Shown here in pieces: positions 1-11,172 of a stretch of 64,000 nt of DNA. The notes beneath the pieces were generated by a model. It searched no databases and was not told the origin of the DNA. It was given only the letters and a program-made list of their open reading frames with translations. This DNA is from Diadema setosum (taxonomy: Eukaryota; Echinodermata; Echinoidea; Diadematoida; Diadematidae): positions 32,537,041-32,601,040 of the forward strand of contig CM067069.1 in assembly GCA_033980235.1 (NCBI GenBank), read 5' to 3'. Each line of letters opens with the position of its first letter. Positions within the stretch are counted from its first letter, which is position 1. The translations under genes were made by a program, and so were the position numbers.

Positions 1-142
1 AATTTCAATCTTCGTATGCATTGATAGGCCTTCATTCCCGTGGATACAGTCAACACAATTGTAACATTGCCTGTAAAAGGGAATATAAGTTCATTGACTT
101 AAAAGCTGATACTGTCCTAAAAATCATAGAGTGTACTCATAA
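1..142. other. Left flank of the foldback element, no gene seen
   Basis: I see no splice-supported ORF or repeat here. The last three bases (TAA, 140-142) match the three bases after position 7403 and are read as the target-site duplication of the following element. Confidence 0.5.
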
Positions 143-317
143 TAGTCCGGGAGCCAGCGGGGGTCAGCCTAGCTGAAAAGGTTACCAATTTTTATGTATA
201 TAGCAATTTAGTACATATGCCCCTGAGTATGGAAATGCACGTCTGGCTGGTCATCGGTGGTGGGTGTGGCCAGGAGAGCCACAAAAAGGATCCCCCAAAA
301 TTAGGCTAGCCTAGCTG

Positions 318-1145
318 GAAAAGTAACCCCATGAAAACAACTGGAACTTGTTCGTTACACTTACAGGATAAATGAATGACCATTGCCAGACGTTTTAAGT
401 GGTGGGGGGTAGCCGCCAGACGCTCTTAAAGACCCAACTCCAGCTAGGCTAGCCTAGCTGAAAAAGTAACCTCATGAAAACCACTTTAACTTGTTCGTTA
501 CACTTACAGGATAAATGAATGACCATTGCCAGACGTTTTAAGTGGTGGGGGGTAGCCGCCAGACGCCCTTAAAGACCCCAATTTTTCCAGCTAGGCTAGC
601 CTCGCTGAAAAAGTAACCTAATGTAACCCACTGGAACTTGTTCGTTACACTTACAGGATAAATGAATGACCATTGCCAGACGTTTTAAGTGGTTGGGGGT
701 AGCCGCCAGACGCCCTTAAAGACCCAAATTTTTCCAGCTAGGCTAGCCTAGCTGAAAAAGTAACCTAATGTAACCCACTGGAACTTGTTCGTTACACTTA
801 CAGGATAAATGAATGACCATTGCCAGACGTTTTAAGTGGTGGGGGGTAGCCGCCAGACGCCCTCAAAAACCCAATTTTACCAGCTAGACTAGCCTATGTA
901 TAGCTGGAAAAATAACCTCCTGAAACCCACTGACACTTGTTCTTGTGATACACTCTAAGGATAATTGTTGCCAGACAAAAGCCGCCAGACGCCCCAAAGA
1001 CCAAACTCTTACCAGCTAGGCTAGCCTAGCTGAAAATTAGGAAAGTAACCCCATTGAAACCCACTGGAACTTGTTCTTACACTTACAGAATAAATGCATG
1101 ACCGTTGCCAGACGCTCTCAAAGACCCAATTTTACCAGCTAAGGT
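318..1145 (+). repeat. Left-arm tandem array, ~146-bp units
   Basis: About six tandem units share the words GAACTTGTTCGTTACAC, CATTGCCAGACG, GCCGCCAGACG and CAGCTAGGCTAGCCTAGC. The GAACTTGTTC word recurs near 344, 488, 633, 780, 925 and 1067, a spacing of 141-147 bp. The last two units are shorter and more diverged. Each unit boundary (AGCTAGGCTAGCCTAGCT) is itself a palindrome. Confidence 0.9.
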
Positions 1146-1150
1146 TCACA

Positions 1151-3520
1151 TATTTCAGAAATGATAGCAGTGTAATTCCATAACAATACCGCTTGCTTGC
1201 GAGTTCACCTGTCTATAATGTATGCATGCCTTATTCTTTTGTTCTGCTTCCTTGAGCCCCAACTCATGCATTCTTATGGTGACTCTCCCATGTCATCATC
1301 CTTGTTCATTGCAATTTGTTCTATTTTTTGAAAATATTCTTATTCTTCATCCCAATTATCACAAATTCTGAAACTCTGTCCTCAGTATAACTAATTCATA
1401 GTTGTACAAATGTAAAAATCTGAGAATCACCCGGAGGTCTCCTTTAATGGGGGAGTTTCTTGAGCGCACAGGGAAACATGCTTTGAAATATCAATAGGGC
1501 AAGTGTTGAGACCAAATACTGTAGAAATATGAGAATATACAGTGCTGTGGTTTGCTGTGTATTTGTCCTCAGTGATAACCAAAAAACTTATTTGGAAAGA
1601 ATAATAGACATCAAAAAAGAATTGCCCAATCAAACATGTCGGGATTTTTCTCAAACATCAATGTTCTCATTTTCTTTGCAGTGTAAAACAAAAATAAAAC
1701 ACACACACACAAAAAAAAAAAAACAGGGCCGGGTACAGTATCCGGATGGAAATTGGTGGGATGGGCGTAAACCCGCGGGTACTATAACATACTGACGTGA
1801 AAAAAAAAAAAAAAACAAGACCAAAAACTACTTTCTTTCTGTGCCCTGGGGAGAAATATTCATCAATTGCATTTTGGAAATGTTGAAAATCACAACTTTT
1901 GATGAAATTGTGTCCTACAGTATCTCTTCTTATATGAAGGTTTTTTTTTATAATTAAGTTTCTTTCCTCTATGACCATGATAAAACAAACCCCTGATGAT
2001 TAAAACAAAAGACAATCAAAACTTGGCAAATGAACTCTTTGGACATTAGCAAAAGGGAATACATTAACAGTTTTTGTGAACACTTTATACAATTGTCTAA
2101 TACTCCATCAAGCTCATAAAAAATACAATTCTACTGCAACTAGAAATCCATCCAGTAAGACTCGTCCTCGGTGTACAAAGCTTAAAATGCCAACTTTTTA
2201 AAAATAATGCCCCAGCTCTTAAATTTACTTTAAAAAGGGGAAGTAAAGCTCAACACCTTTGGCCTATGACTTTTTAGGTACCGTATCACCTTATACGGTT
2301 GAGGAGATGGGTAAAGAAAAATTATTAACGAAATAAAACTTATAGGAACATGCTTCACATGACCTCACCGTTTTCTTCTCTTAAGAAAGAAACGAAATCT
2401 GAAAATTGTTCAAGAGTGTTTTTGAACATACATTGCAAAAGCAGAAAAAATCAGTGTTTTTAAGAAACATAACTCACAACAACAAGGAATTCCTGTCGTG
2501 TCTAGTATTGCACGTTTTTGGTTTGGAGGGTTTTGGATGCTAATATTTCAAGACAAGTTTCTGCTCCGGCACTTCAATGAACTTAAATGTAAAGTAATGA
2601 TCAACCTCTCTTGCCAATAAACTCAACATTTGCTGTTCTTCAGTAAAGCATATGACAGAAACATATGAGAAACATGTCTAAAATTCATATAAATAAGCTC
2701 ACAGCAACAACAAAAATATTATGTTATCTATAAACTAATACTACATGTACTTAGTTTCGTGGGATTAAGATGCAAAATGTTATGACAAAAGCCCCTACGT
2801 GGCTACCAGCAATTAAACATCCTTCAACTTCTTTAGCAAATGAGCTCATGTGTATCATCTTCTTGTTGAGAAGACGAAGATGAGTAATGATAAAATAACC
2901 AAACTATCAACTTTCCTTGGAACATGTTTTACATGAAATCATTATTGCCTTCTCGTAACGAAATTGAAAAAACCAGAACATCTGAAATTGTTCAAAATCG
3001 CTTCTTGATAACGATGAAAGCAAAGGAAACTTAGTGTTTGTAACCACTATGACACGTGCCTACAGATCTGTCATGCTCATAAGAAACGTAACTCACAGGA
3101 ATATAATTTTATACAGTAAGTACTTGGAGGACATTTAGAGGACATTTAGTTTGGAGGACATTTAGATGCCAACTTTTCAAGAATAATACACCAGCACTGA
3201 CATTAACTGATAAAAAAAAGAGGAATGCTCAGCTTCTTTATCCAATTAGCGCATAGGTAATTCCTTGTAGTTGAAAAGAAATCGAGTACACATAAAAATA
3301 TAGACTTCCCGTAACATGTATCACAAGTCATGATCTCCACATTTGCTCCTCTTAACTTAAAAGAAATAAATATATATTTAAATTTGTTTTAAATTACCTT
3401 TAAACAATATGAAGAAAAATTTCTGTGTCTGCAAAGGCTTGACACGTGTCTAATACTGGGTCACGCTCATGTTAAACGTAGCTCACAGGACCAAGGAATT
3501 CACGTGTGTATAAAATAATA
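1151..3520. other. Foldback interior, left part, no gene
   Basis: AT-rich sequence with homopolymers near 1711 and 1801. ORFs on both strands are short and overlap each other, with no recognisable domain or splice signals. I see nothing else in it. Confidence 0.5.
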
Positions 3521-3524
3521 CTGC

Positions 3525-4115
3525 AGAGAGGGTGCAAAGTTGAACCCTTTATTGACGGTGCGAAAATGTTCCCTTGGGTACATTTTCGCACCGTCTTCGC
3601 ACCTCTTCTTTGATGGTGCATCTTTCCACCCACACTAAGTGGTGCTAAGTTGCACCTTTCTTGAGGGTGCGATCTTGCACCCTTTACCTTTCGGCGCACC
3701 TTTGCACCCCGTGTAGCCTTTACATCTTGGTGCAACTTTACATCCTTTCGTGAGGGTGCAAAGAAACACCCAAAGTTCCATGATTGTGCCTTATTTTGAG
3801 GGTGCAATCTTGGAACTTTGGGTGCTACTTTGTACCCGCAAGAAAGGGTGAAAGTTACACCCTCGGGAGCAACTTTGCCCCCTTGAAAAAGGCGCAACCT
3901 CGTACCTTTAGGTGCAACTTTATGCCCGAAGGATGCAAGAATGTACCCTCTCTTGAGGGTGCAATCTTGTGCCTTATTGGTATGATGTTGCACCTATGTG
4001 GTGCTTATTTGCTCCATGACTGCTGCAAAATTGCTCCTTTAAAGAAGCAAGTCAGTGTCACTTCCTGCTCCTTTATAGGGCAACATTGCCCATCATCTCA
4101 AGGTGCAACTTAGCA
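3525..4115. repeat. GGGTGCAA two-orientation word array
   Basis: The word GGGTGCAA(C/A)TT and its reverse complement alternate dozens of times with irregular spacing, so neighbouring words can pair into many small hairpins. ORFs of 109-173 residues exist here on both strands, but they only reflect the word repetition and are not credible proteins. No clean terminal repeats were found, unlike similar arrays elsewhere in the window. Confidence 0.75.
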
Positions 4116-6430
4116 TCACATAATCGGGTACGATTTAGTTTCTTAACTGTATACTCTAAACCTTGAATAGTGCGAACTGATGTAAGCCTATTTGCTCAGT
4201 ATATGTTGTTGTTGCACTCTGCAAAGTAAATAGGATTAGTGTAACTTGGATCTTGTGAATCATGAAATGTGTGTGCGTGTGGAATTTGTGAGTTGTGAAA
4301 ATGTTAATGTAAAAGTTAACTTAGTTGCGTTTGAATAATATACTGAAACCAATAATTTACCCAATTACCTTTTCAATAAGGTGAGCACTATATCTATCAA
4401 ACAGTTAACCTTCTAGGCAAGAGTATAAATCTGCATGAAGGAAGAGGTGAAAATATGATATGCAGAACTTTGTCTGGATACGTTTTATTCAAAACGTTCT
4501 TGAATGCGTACTTATTCACATAATCTATAAGAATAACATAATTATGCTTCTTACCAGTACTCAAAGCCTCTAAAACAAGAGCATGCTTCTTACACTTCTA
4601 AAGTATACACCATATCTTAAAAACAAAATGTAAGAGGATTTAAGAAGCTGTTTGCATGCATTCAGACGAATCCATATTTCTATCTAAAATCTAAAACGTG
4701 TCTTGTAAAAGGGGAATTCGTTTTATAATGACAATGCCAATTGTCTTAAAGTCCTTTTCACGACATGTCATCGAATTCAAGCCTATTGAAAACAGGAGAT
4801 TCTTGGCACGTAGATTACAACTATGGTTTAAAGAGTTAATTGAGATACGCATACCGTATACGGGCATTTCGATGAAAACATTTGAATACAAGGTACTGTA
4901 AATAATATGAAAATCAAACTTGATACCAGCCCTTATCGGCAACCAATAGAGACTATGGAGGACTGCAGTTATAATTGTGTTCAGATATTGTTTTTGGGTG
5001 ATACATGCATGCCGACTGATTTGGGATCAATTCGAGTCCCTCGAGCTGAGATTCCGGAACTGCAATGAGCAAACCATCATTATGCATAACAAAGTGACTG
5101 AGAATAATGCATGCACCAGTTTCTGTTTCGTTGTTCTATACACAGAAAGTTGTTTCGTTTTCCAATCCTTGTGCAGGCACACAGAGATTTACAGAATTCA
5201 ATCATCTTTGGCTATAACGCCATGGTCGCGTGGAAAATGAATGCAGCTTATCTAACTTAACCTATAGGGGACTACTGTATATTCAATTTATACATTATTA
5301 ATCGGATGATAGAACCTGTCAAAGAGTAAATTGCGGATATCATATACCATTGTCAAATTCAATTTCTGTTCTATATATAGTATCAATGGAATGTTATCAA
5401 CCACTTCAGCATTACCAATCATTATCATAATTATTTCCCTGAAACGGCTGCATTTGTTTTTATATGAGCGGGAAGAGTTTGGCATCATACATAGCAAGAG
5501 TTGTGACTACAAAACTAAATACATGTATTATACAAGGTTTTAGGACACTTTGAATCATGCCCCCCCCCCCTCAAAAAAAAAACAACAACAACAACAACAA
5601 CTGAGTGAAATGTTGTACAATGTATGCCCTACTTCCATTAACATATGATCTTTGACCTTTGAATACATGGCCCGCATTTTTTCAATGAATAGGCATTTGG
5701 ATGCAACGTAGGTATTATATAAAAGAAAAAAAAATGTTTTAGGAAAATACATTTAACCACTTCAGAAATAATTATGAAACAAATAGCAAAATATTGACAC
5801 GTTCACTTCTTCCGTAATGACATGACAGAAAACTTTCCTCACCGAATCGTTCTGCCGTAATTCATGAGCAAGTCATGGATATATACTTAGTTCGATTAAA
5901 AGTATACATTGAGTCATTGCAAAAGCATCTAATGAAAAGTATGCTTCAGAACTACACCATTGTCATTTATTCCATAACACTAATAATATAGAGCTATTGG
6001 TCCGCCATATTGCCTAACAGGTCGTTGTCCTCCTATCACTATACCACGTTTGTTTAGCAAATAAGGCACAGAATTTGATTTTGCACTTGTTGCCAAAGAC
6101 TCTAATCTTCTTTACCGCTATTCTCAGACATGTTCTATGCTGGTGCTGTATGAATTAGAAACGGAAGCTTACAAATATTCACCATCTAACAAGGCAAAAG
6201 CGAAGTGATGTCTCGTCCACGTATCGACTTTGTGATTACAGAGATCTTCAAATGGCATAGGTCTAGTTCATTGACCTTTTGACTGTTGACGTAGTCGGAC
6301 TTCACCAATATTAACACTTGACAGCAATCATTAGATGATCTGAGGAGTGAATTTGGTGGTCATAAAGCTCAAAAGTGTGGAAAGTTATTGAAAGAACACC
6401 AGAATACTATGTCGACAGTGTTTACCAGGT
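4116..6430. other. Foldback interior, right part, no gene
   Basis: AT-rich with short simple runs, including poly-C, poly-A and an AAC run at 5559-5601. Overlapping short ORFs occur on both strands (for example around 4690-4940) without domains or splice support. Confidence 0.5.
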
Positions 6431-6439
6431 GAGATACAA

Positions 6440-7340
6440 ACATAGAATAAGTTCCAGTGGGTGTCAGGAGGTTACTTTTCCAGCCAGGGCTATAGTCTAG
6501 CTGGTAAAATTGGGTCTTTGAGGGTATCTGGCGGCTACCCCCCCCCCCCCACTGTCTTCTTAAAACGTTTGGCAACGCGGCCATGCATATATCCTGTAAG
6601 TGTAAATAACAAGTTCCAGTGGGTTTCATTAGGTTATATTTTCAGCTAGGCTAGCCTAGCTGGAAAAAGTTGGGTCTTTAAGGGCGTCTGGCGGCTACCC
6701 CCCACCACTTACAACGTCTGGCAATGGTCATTCATTTATCCTGTAAGTGTAACGAACAAGTTCCAGTGGGTTACATTAGGTTACTTTTTCAGCTAGGCTA
6801 TAGCCTAGCTGGAAAAATTTGGGTCTTTAAGGGCGTCTGGCGGCCATTCCCTACCACTTAAAACGTCTGGCAATGGTCATTCATTTATCCTGTAAGTGTA
6901 ACGAACAAGCTCCAGTGGGTTACATTAGGTTACTTTTTCAGCTAGGCTAGCCTAGCTGGAAAAATTTGGGTCTTTAAGGGCGTCTGGCGGCTATCCCCCA
7001 CCACTTAAAACGTCTGGCAATGGTCATTCATTTATCCTGTAAGTGTAACGAACAAGTTCCAGTGGGTTTCATGAGGTTACTTTTTCAGCTAGGCTAGCCT
7101 AGCTGGAGTTGGGCCTTTAAGAGCGTCTGGCGACTACCCCCCACCACTTAAAACGTCTGGCAATGGCCATTCATTTATCCTGTAAGTGTAACGAACAAGT
7201 TCCAGTTGTTTTCATGGGGTTACTTTTCCAGCTAGGCTAGCCTAATTTTGAGGGGTCCTTTTTTTGGCCCTCCTGGCCACACCCACCACCGATGACCAGC
7301 CAGACGTGCATTTCCATACTTAGGGGCATATGTACTAAAT
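6440..7340 (-). repeat. Right-arm tandem array, inverted copy
   Basis: The reverse complement of the left-arm units. The word ACAAGTTCCAGTGGG recurs near 6447 (degenerate), 6608, 6757, 6905, 7053 and 7198 with ~148-bp spacing. The innermost unit is the most diverged, as on the left arm, and the array ends in the same unique tip sequence. Confidence 0.9.
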
Positions 7341-7403
7341 TGCTATATACATAAAAATTGGTAACCTTTTCAGCTAGGCTGACCCCCGCTGGCTCCCGGA
7401 CTA

Positions 7404-7870
7404 TAATGTCTCCCCATCCCTAACCCAACCAGACGTCATGTGAAGCATGCCTGTTGCGACTTCTGTACAGTGACAGGGCTATGTATAGTTACCAATATTC
7501 ACTGTAGTTTTAGATGTTCTTTTTATGGATTTATGATTTCCTTTTGAAAAGACAGTGTAGAACATCCCAGTCTAGCTGTGTTGCTACTGCTATTTAGATT
7601 ATGTCATCAATACTCGAGACACTCGGGAGTTTACCCATTCCAGTAAAATTCATGAACCTATTGTTGATGTCACTTGCGATATTCATCAGTGTATTCCTAC
7701 CTTCACAAACTTTTATTCTTATTGGAAGCAGGTGTGACCCAAACATTTTCCCTTTCTGAATTTACAAGGCAATAAATACTTACCACGGTACAAGAAACTG
7801 ATGTAAGACCTAAACCTCACATTAGTGTTAACAATTACCCATTTCTTTATTTGTTGTTATTGTTATTTAG
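7404..7870. other. Intron or 5' flank upstream of exon at 7871
   Basis: Starts with the TAA duplication of the foldback element. It ends in a pyrimidine-rich tract and AG, a normal splice acceptor, at 7870. No other feature is seen. Confidence 0.5.
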
Positions 7871-10463
7871 ACAAGCAGCTCCTAATGCAGTTGTTTCACT
7901 ACCAAGCTGTGGATTACTTCATGTCACATGTGAATGGATGTGACAAAGGAGAGGAATACATCTCTTCTAATCATCTGGAAGTCAGTGGAGAGCAAAGATT
8001 ATTCAAGAACTCTTCAAGGACGTTATCAAGCATACTTGGTAATGGTAAGTCTTTTAATGACACATAAGTACTGTAGTTAAAACGGGAAAGAACCATGCAG
8101 AGCACAATACTTCATGATGTACACGTAGTTACATGACTCCAGCCCTGGGTCATACTATCATTTGATAAATTGTGACTTGTAACACCAGAAGATGCATGTT
8201 CATTTTTGGGTAGGGCCTACTACTGATTGTGTGGCAGTGACATGATGGCCCCATGACTGCTGGATGTAGCATCAGTTAACAAGTGGCAAGATACATGTAT
8301 GTGTGGTCCATGACAGGCTGTGAATTACTGTTATTCTTACAAGACCTTTGCAGAAAGAATGACTTTGCAAGTATCGTAAACTATGATTTTCCTATTACAG
8401 TGCACTCCCGTTATAACGAACACGGTTATAACAAAATTCCGGTTATAATGAAGTAAAGCTTTGGACTGCAATCTCATCCACTCTATGTATATCTATTGTT
8501 TCTTTGTTCGGTTATAACGAAATTCCGATATAACGAAAGAAAACTGCCGGTCCCGAGGACTTCGTTATTGTACTGTATATGTAGGATGTATATGATATGA
8601 TGGTAATTCCTATGAATTATCAGTCAGATAAAGTGACCAATTCCTTTATCTCAAATAAGGTAAACTGTCCCCTTTTTTCCTGTTTTCTTTTTTTTTCTGT
8701 CCATAGATTCACACTTGGGTTCTCTTCACCCTTACAATACTCTGCAAGGACTCTCATCAAAAGGGCACCCATCTTGGAAGACCCTGGTTGTAATACCACA
8801 GGTTTGTGTAAAGTGAAATATGATTTGAAAGGGAATGAGTCCATATTTGATTGGAAATTTTGTCACAAAAAAAAGAAGAGCTTTTGGTACATTCCAAGTG
8901 TTTTGTGGAAAGTAAATGTTTATAGAGTTGTAATTTAATTATTTGCCCCCCCCCCAAAAAAAAAAAAAAAAAAAACCCAAAAAAACAAAAGAAAGAAAGG
9001 TTGATAGATATTATTGAAGCAAATTTGATAAGTTTTGCAATTATGCTGCTTCTTGTTTTTCACATCAACCTCAAATAATATAATAGGTGATGGTTACTTT
9101 GAGCATAGATAATACATGTAGTAATATTTTCAATGTAAACCAGGGTTTGAAACTAACTGATAATATAATGTTTTTAAATGTTGCACTTTTGATGGCACTA
9201 GATAAAATGTGAAAAAGAGTTTGTTTGTTGTTATTAACATATTTGTTGTAAATTCATTTCTCACTATTATTGTCCAGGAACCTGCGGGACCAAATCCAAA
9301 TCCATTTCACCTCCTGAATGTCGACGTCGAGGTAATGACGTTGTTTTGAGGAACTGTGCATACTTTCATGTTCTCCAGTACATCCCAGGCCTGAATCGCA
9401 AAACGCGTCTGCCAAGGATTTCATTGCCACCTATATTCAGAACATGAGTGATGTCATCGCTTAGTGCAACCACTCGCCAGCCTGTTGGAGGAAAGGGAGC
9501 CATGACGTCGTAGCAGTACGTAGTGAACGACGTGAACTGAAAATCAAAATGGGCGATATCATCCCAGATGTGACAAACGGACTGTAGCAATCTGGAACCA
9601 CTCTTGTACAAGAAAGGTGGCTGTGTCCACAGAATCAGAAAGTCCCTATTAGTAATATGTAGGATTCCTTTTGCACCAGATGACCTTCTCGTGGAGGTGG
9701 AAGGAACAGTTCTCTGCACCTGCACCAACATTTCTGCAGGGGTTGCTGCAATTTTGGCTGTGTAGTGCACATTTGGGCTGGAATAGCCCAACACGAAGAG
9801 CTTACCAATATTTCATCCAAACCTCTCTCACAAGATTAGGATATTCCAAGTAATTACCATTCAACGGGTACAAAGATTGGTCAACTTAAATATCCCATAT
9901 ATTCAGGTCAATTCTGGAAATTGCTTTGAATATTTTCAGCATCTCGTTCTTAAGATAGGAAAGTTGATTAACGTTAAATTCCAATAAATTCATGGTGGTT
10001 TTACTTCTTCTGGCCCATTGATAGGACAGAAACCTTTTACCTCAGCTGAATTTAGGCAACAAATTCTCATTTAGAACTTTAATGTCTCATGTGTGTTAAC
10101 TTGAAGTTAAAAGAATATCCTTAAATACGGTTCTTGTTTTGCTGCTTACAGTGATTGTAAGTCTCTGGCCTCTTAACACTGTAAGGTTAAAATGTGATTT
10201 CCATCATAGTTATGAGCAAGGAAATCTTTTAATATGTTGCTTGAATTCATTGCAAATAGTAGTTTGCCTTGCCCGTTTGAGGTACTCATGTACACATGCA
10301 CCAGATGCAGTATCAACTGAAAAATTTGACAATAATGTGTTTGTAGTGTGCATATTCTTTGCAGGCAGAGCCTACTAACTTGACACAGGAATATTGGCAA
10401 CTGAAGCAGTTCACTAAATATGATACTAATCCTGAGTGCTTACCATACAAAATTATAGGTTGA
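7871..10463 (+). CDS. 3' end of an unidentified multi-exon gene (four exons)
   Basis: Four exons are proposed: 7871-8044, 8707-8801, 9278-9331 and 10365-10463. Each has a pyrimidine-rich AG acceptor. Donors are GTAAGT after 8044, GTTTGT after 8801 and GTAATG after 9331. Phases match at every junction (1, 0, 0), no exon contains an internal stop, and the last ends in TGA at 10461-10463. The encoded tail is about 140 residues. It contains GHPSWKTLVVIPQ across exon 2, a proline- and asparagine-rich exon 3 ending HLLNVDVE, and a C-terminus ending ECLPYKIIG. I do not recognise the family. Upstream exons would lie beyond the foldback element, left of the window. Small exons between 9331 and 10365 could be missing. 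The phase agreement across three introns is the main argument; no membrane segment or catalytic motif is visible. Confidence 0.6.
8398..8575. mobile_element. pogo/Tc1-like MITE in an intron
   Basis: A 178-bp element with imperfect terminal repeats (CAGTGCACTCCCGTTATAAC on the left, CAGTACAATAACG read inward from the right), flanked by TA at 8396-8397 and 8576-8577. Its interior repeats GGTTATAACGAAATTCCG. A TA duplication with CAGT ends and TATAACGAA words is typical of pogo-group (Tc1/mariner superfamily) MITEs. It lies between the exons ending at 8044 and starting at 8707. Confidence 0.7.
9366..9815 (-). other. Intronic antisense ORF, status unclear
   Basis: A 142-codon open frame on the - strand, inside the intron between exons 9278-9331 and 10365-10463 of the + strand gene. 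It ends in TGA and has a mixed, protein-like composition (for example HVLNIGGNEILGRRV), but I recognise no domain. A GTAAGC donor-like site on the - strand lies at its upstream end. It could be chance or a relic of a retroposed or antisense gene. Confidence 0.2.
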
Positions 10464-10985
10464 CTGCAGTGTATGTGTTACAGCCAAAGGAGAGGCAAGA
10501 ATTTCTTAAGGTTCAGATGTTAATGGAAAATTGAATCACTCTTGAGGTTTTTACATTGCTAGTAACAGGGTGAGGATTTGGTTACTTTGGGTTCTACACC
10601 TGCCCTCTCTTTACTTATATTGAAGTTAGGTCTCCAAGCTCACTCAAAAGCAAAACACAAACTTCCACGTAGCTTCTATGTACAATAGGATCTTACGTGT
10701 TTCCCAGTAATCTACATCAAATACACGAGCATAAGCTTTACTTTCATGAAGATTCCTGTAATTGCCACTGCTGTTTCTAAATCTATATTTTCTTATTTAG
10801 AATGAATATGAAGTGCAACCAACCTTGCTTTAGTTGACCTTGAGTGGATCTAGCGATATTCAGCTACATTGTAAGTTATTAATTTCCCTGAGAGCATTCA
10901 TTACATTTCAGCAGTGTGTTATAGTACATGTATGTTCGAACAGATTGATATACATAGTACCTGCGGTGTGCAAGACATGAGTAGA
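10464..10985. other. Probable 3' UTR and downstream sequence
   Basis: Follows the stop codon at 10463. No clear polyadenylation signal could be assigned and no repeat is seen. Confidence 0.3.
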
Positions 10986-10989
10986 CAAA

Positions 10990-11172
10990 TGAATGGTTTG
11001 CATGACATGGCTGCACACTAACCCATTTTTTTTTTTTTACTGGCCATACCCACCTATTTGACCAGTAGGTAACCCAGTTTGTCCATTTTTACTGGTCCAT
11101 TCCTGAAAAATTACTGGTCCAACGGTGATTTTCACTGGTCCTGGACTGTTTTACCAGTGCCAGTGGGCGGTG
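10990..11172. repeat. ACTGGTCC word array, possible degraded MITE
   Basis: ACTGG(T/C)C and GACCAGT words occur in both orientations after a poly-T run. The ends show weak inverted similarity (GCACAC..CCCA against GGAACACCGCCCA). No target duplication was found. Confidence 0.4.

Larger units (their letters stand above)
143..7403. mobile_element. Large foldback-type non-autonomous DNA transposon
   Basis: The two ends are inverted copies starting TAGTCCGGGAGCCAGCG, flanked by TAA at 140-142 and 7404-7406. Each arm is about 1 kb: a unique ~190-bp tip followed by about six tandem ~146-bp units. The 5.3 kb interior has no ORF resembling a transposase, so the element would need a transposase supplied in trans. 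A TWA-type 3-bp duplication is usual for PIF/Harbinger, while long arms made of subrepeats are usual for Foldback-like elements; the superfamily is therefore open. It lies upstream of the exons at 7871-10463 and is probably in an intron or 5' flank of that gene. The boundaries are well supported because both ends stop at the same base. Confidence 0.85.

Noticed and set aside
3472..4113. Overlapping ORFs of 109 and 173 codons on opposite strands
   Set aside because: Both are translations of the GGGTGCAA word array; composition and repetition come from the DNA words, with no domain.
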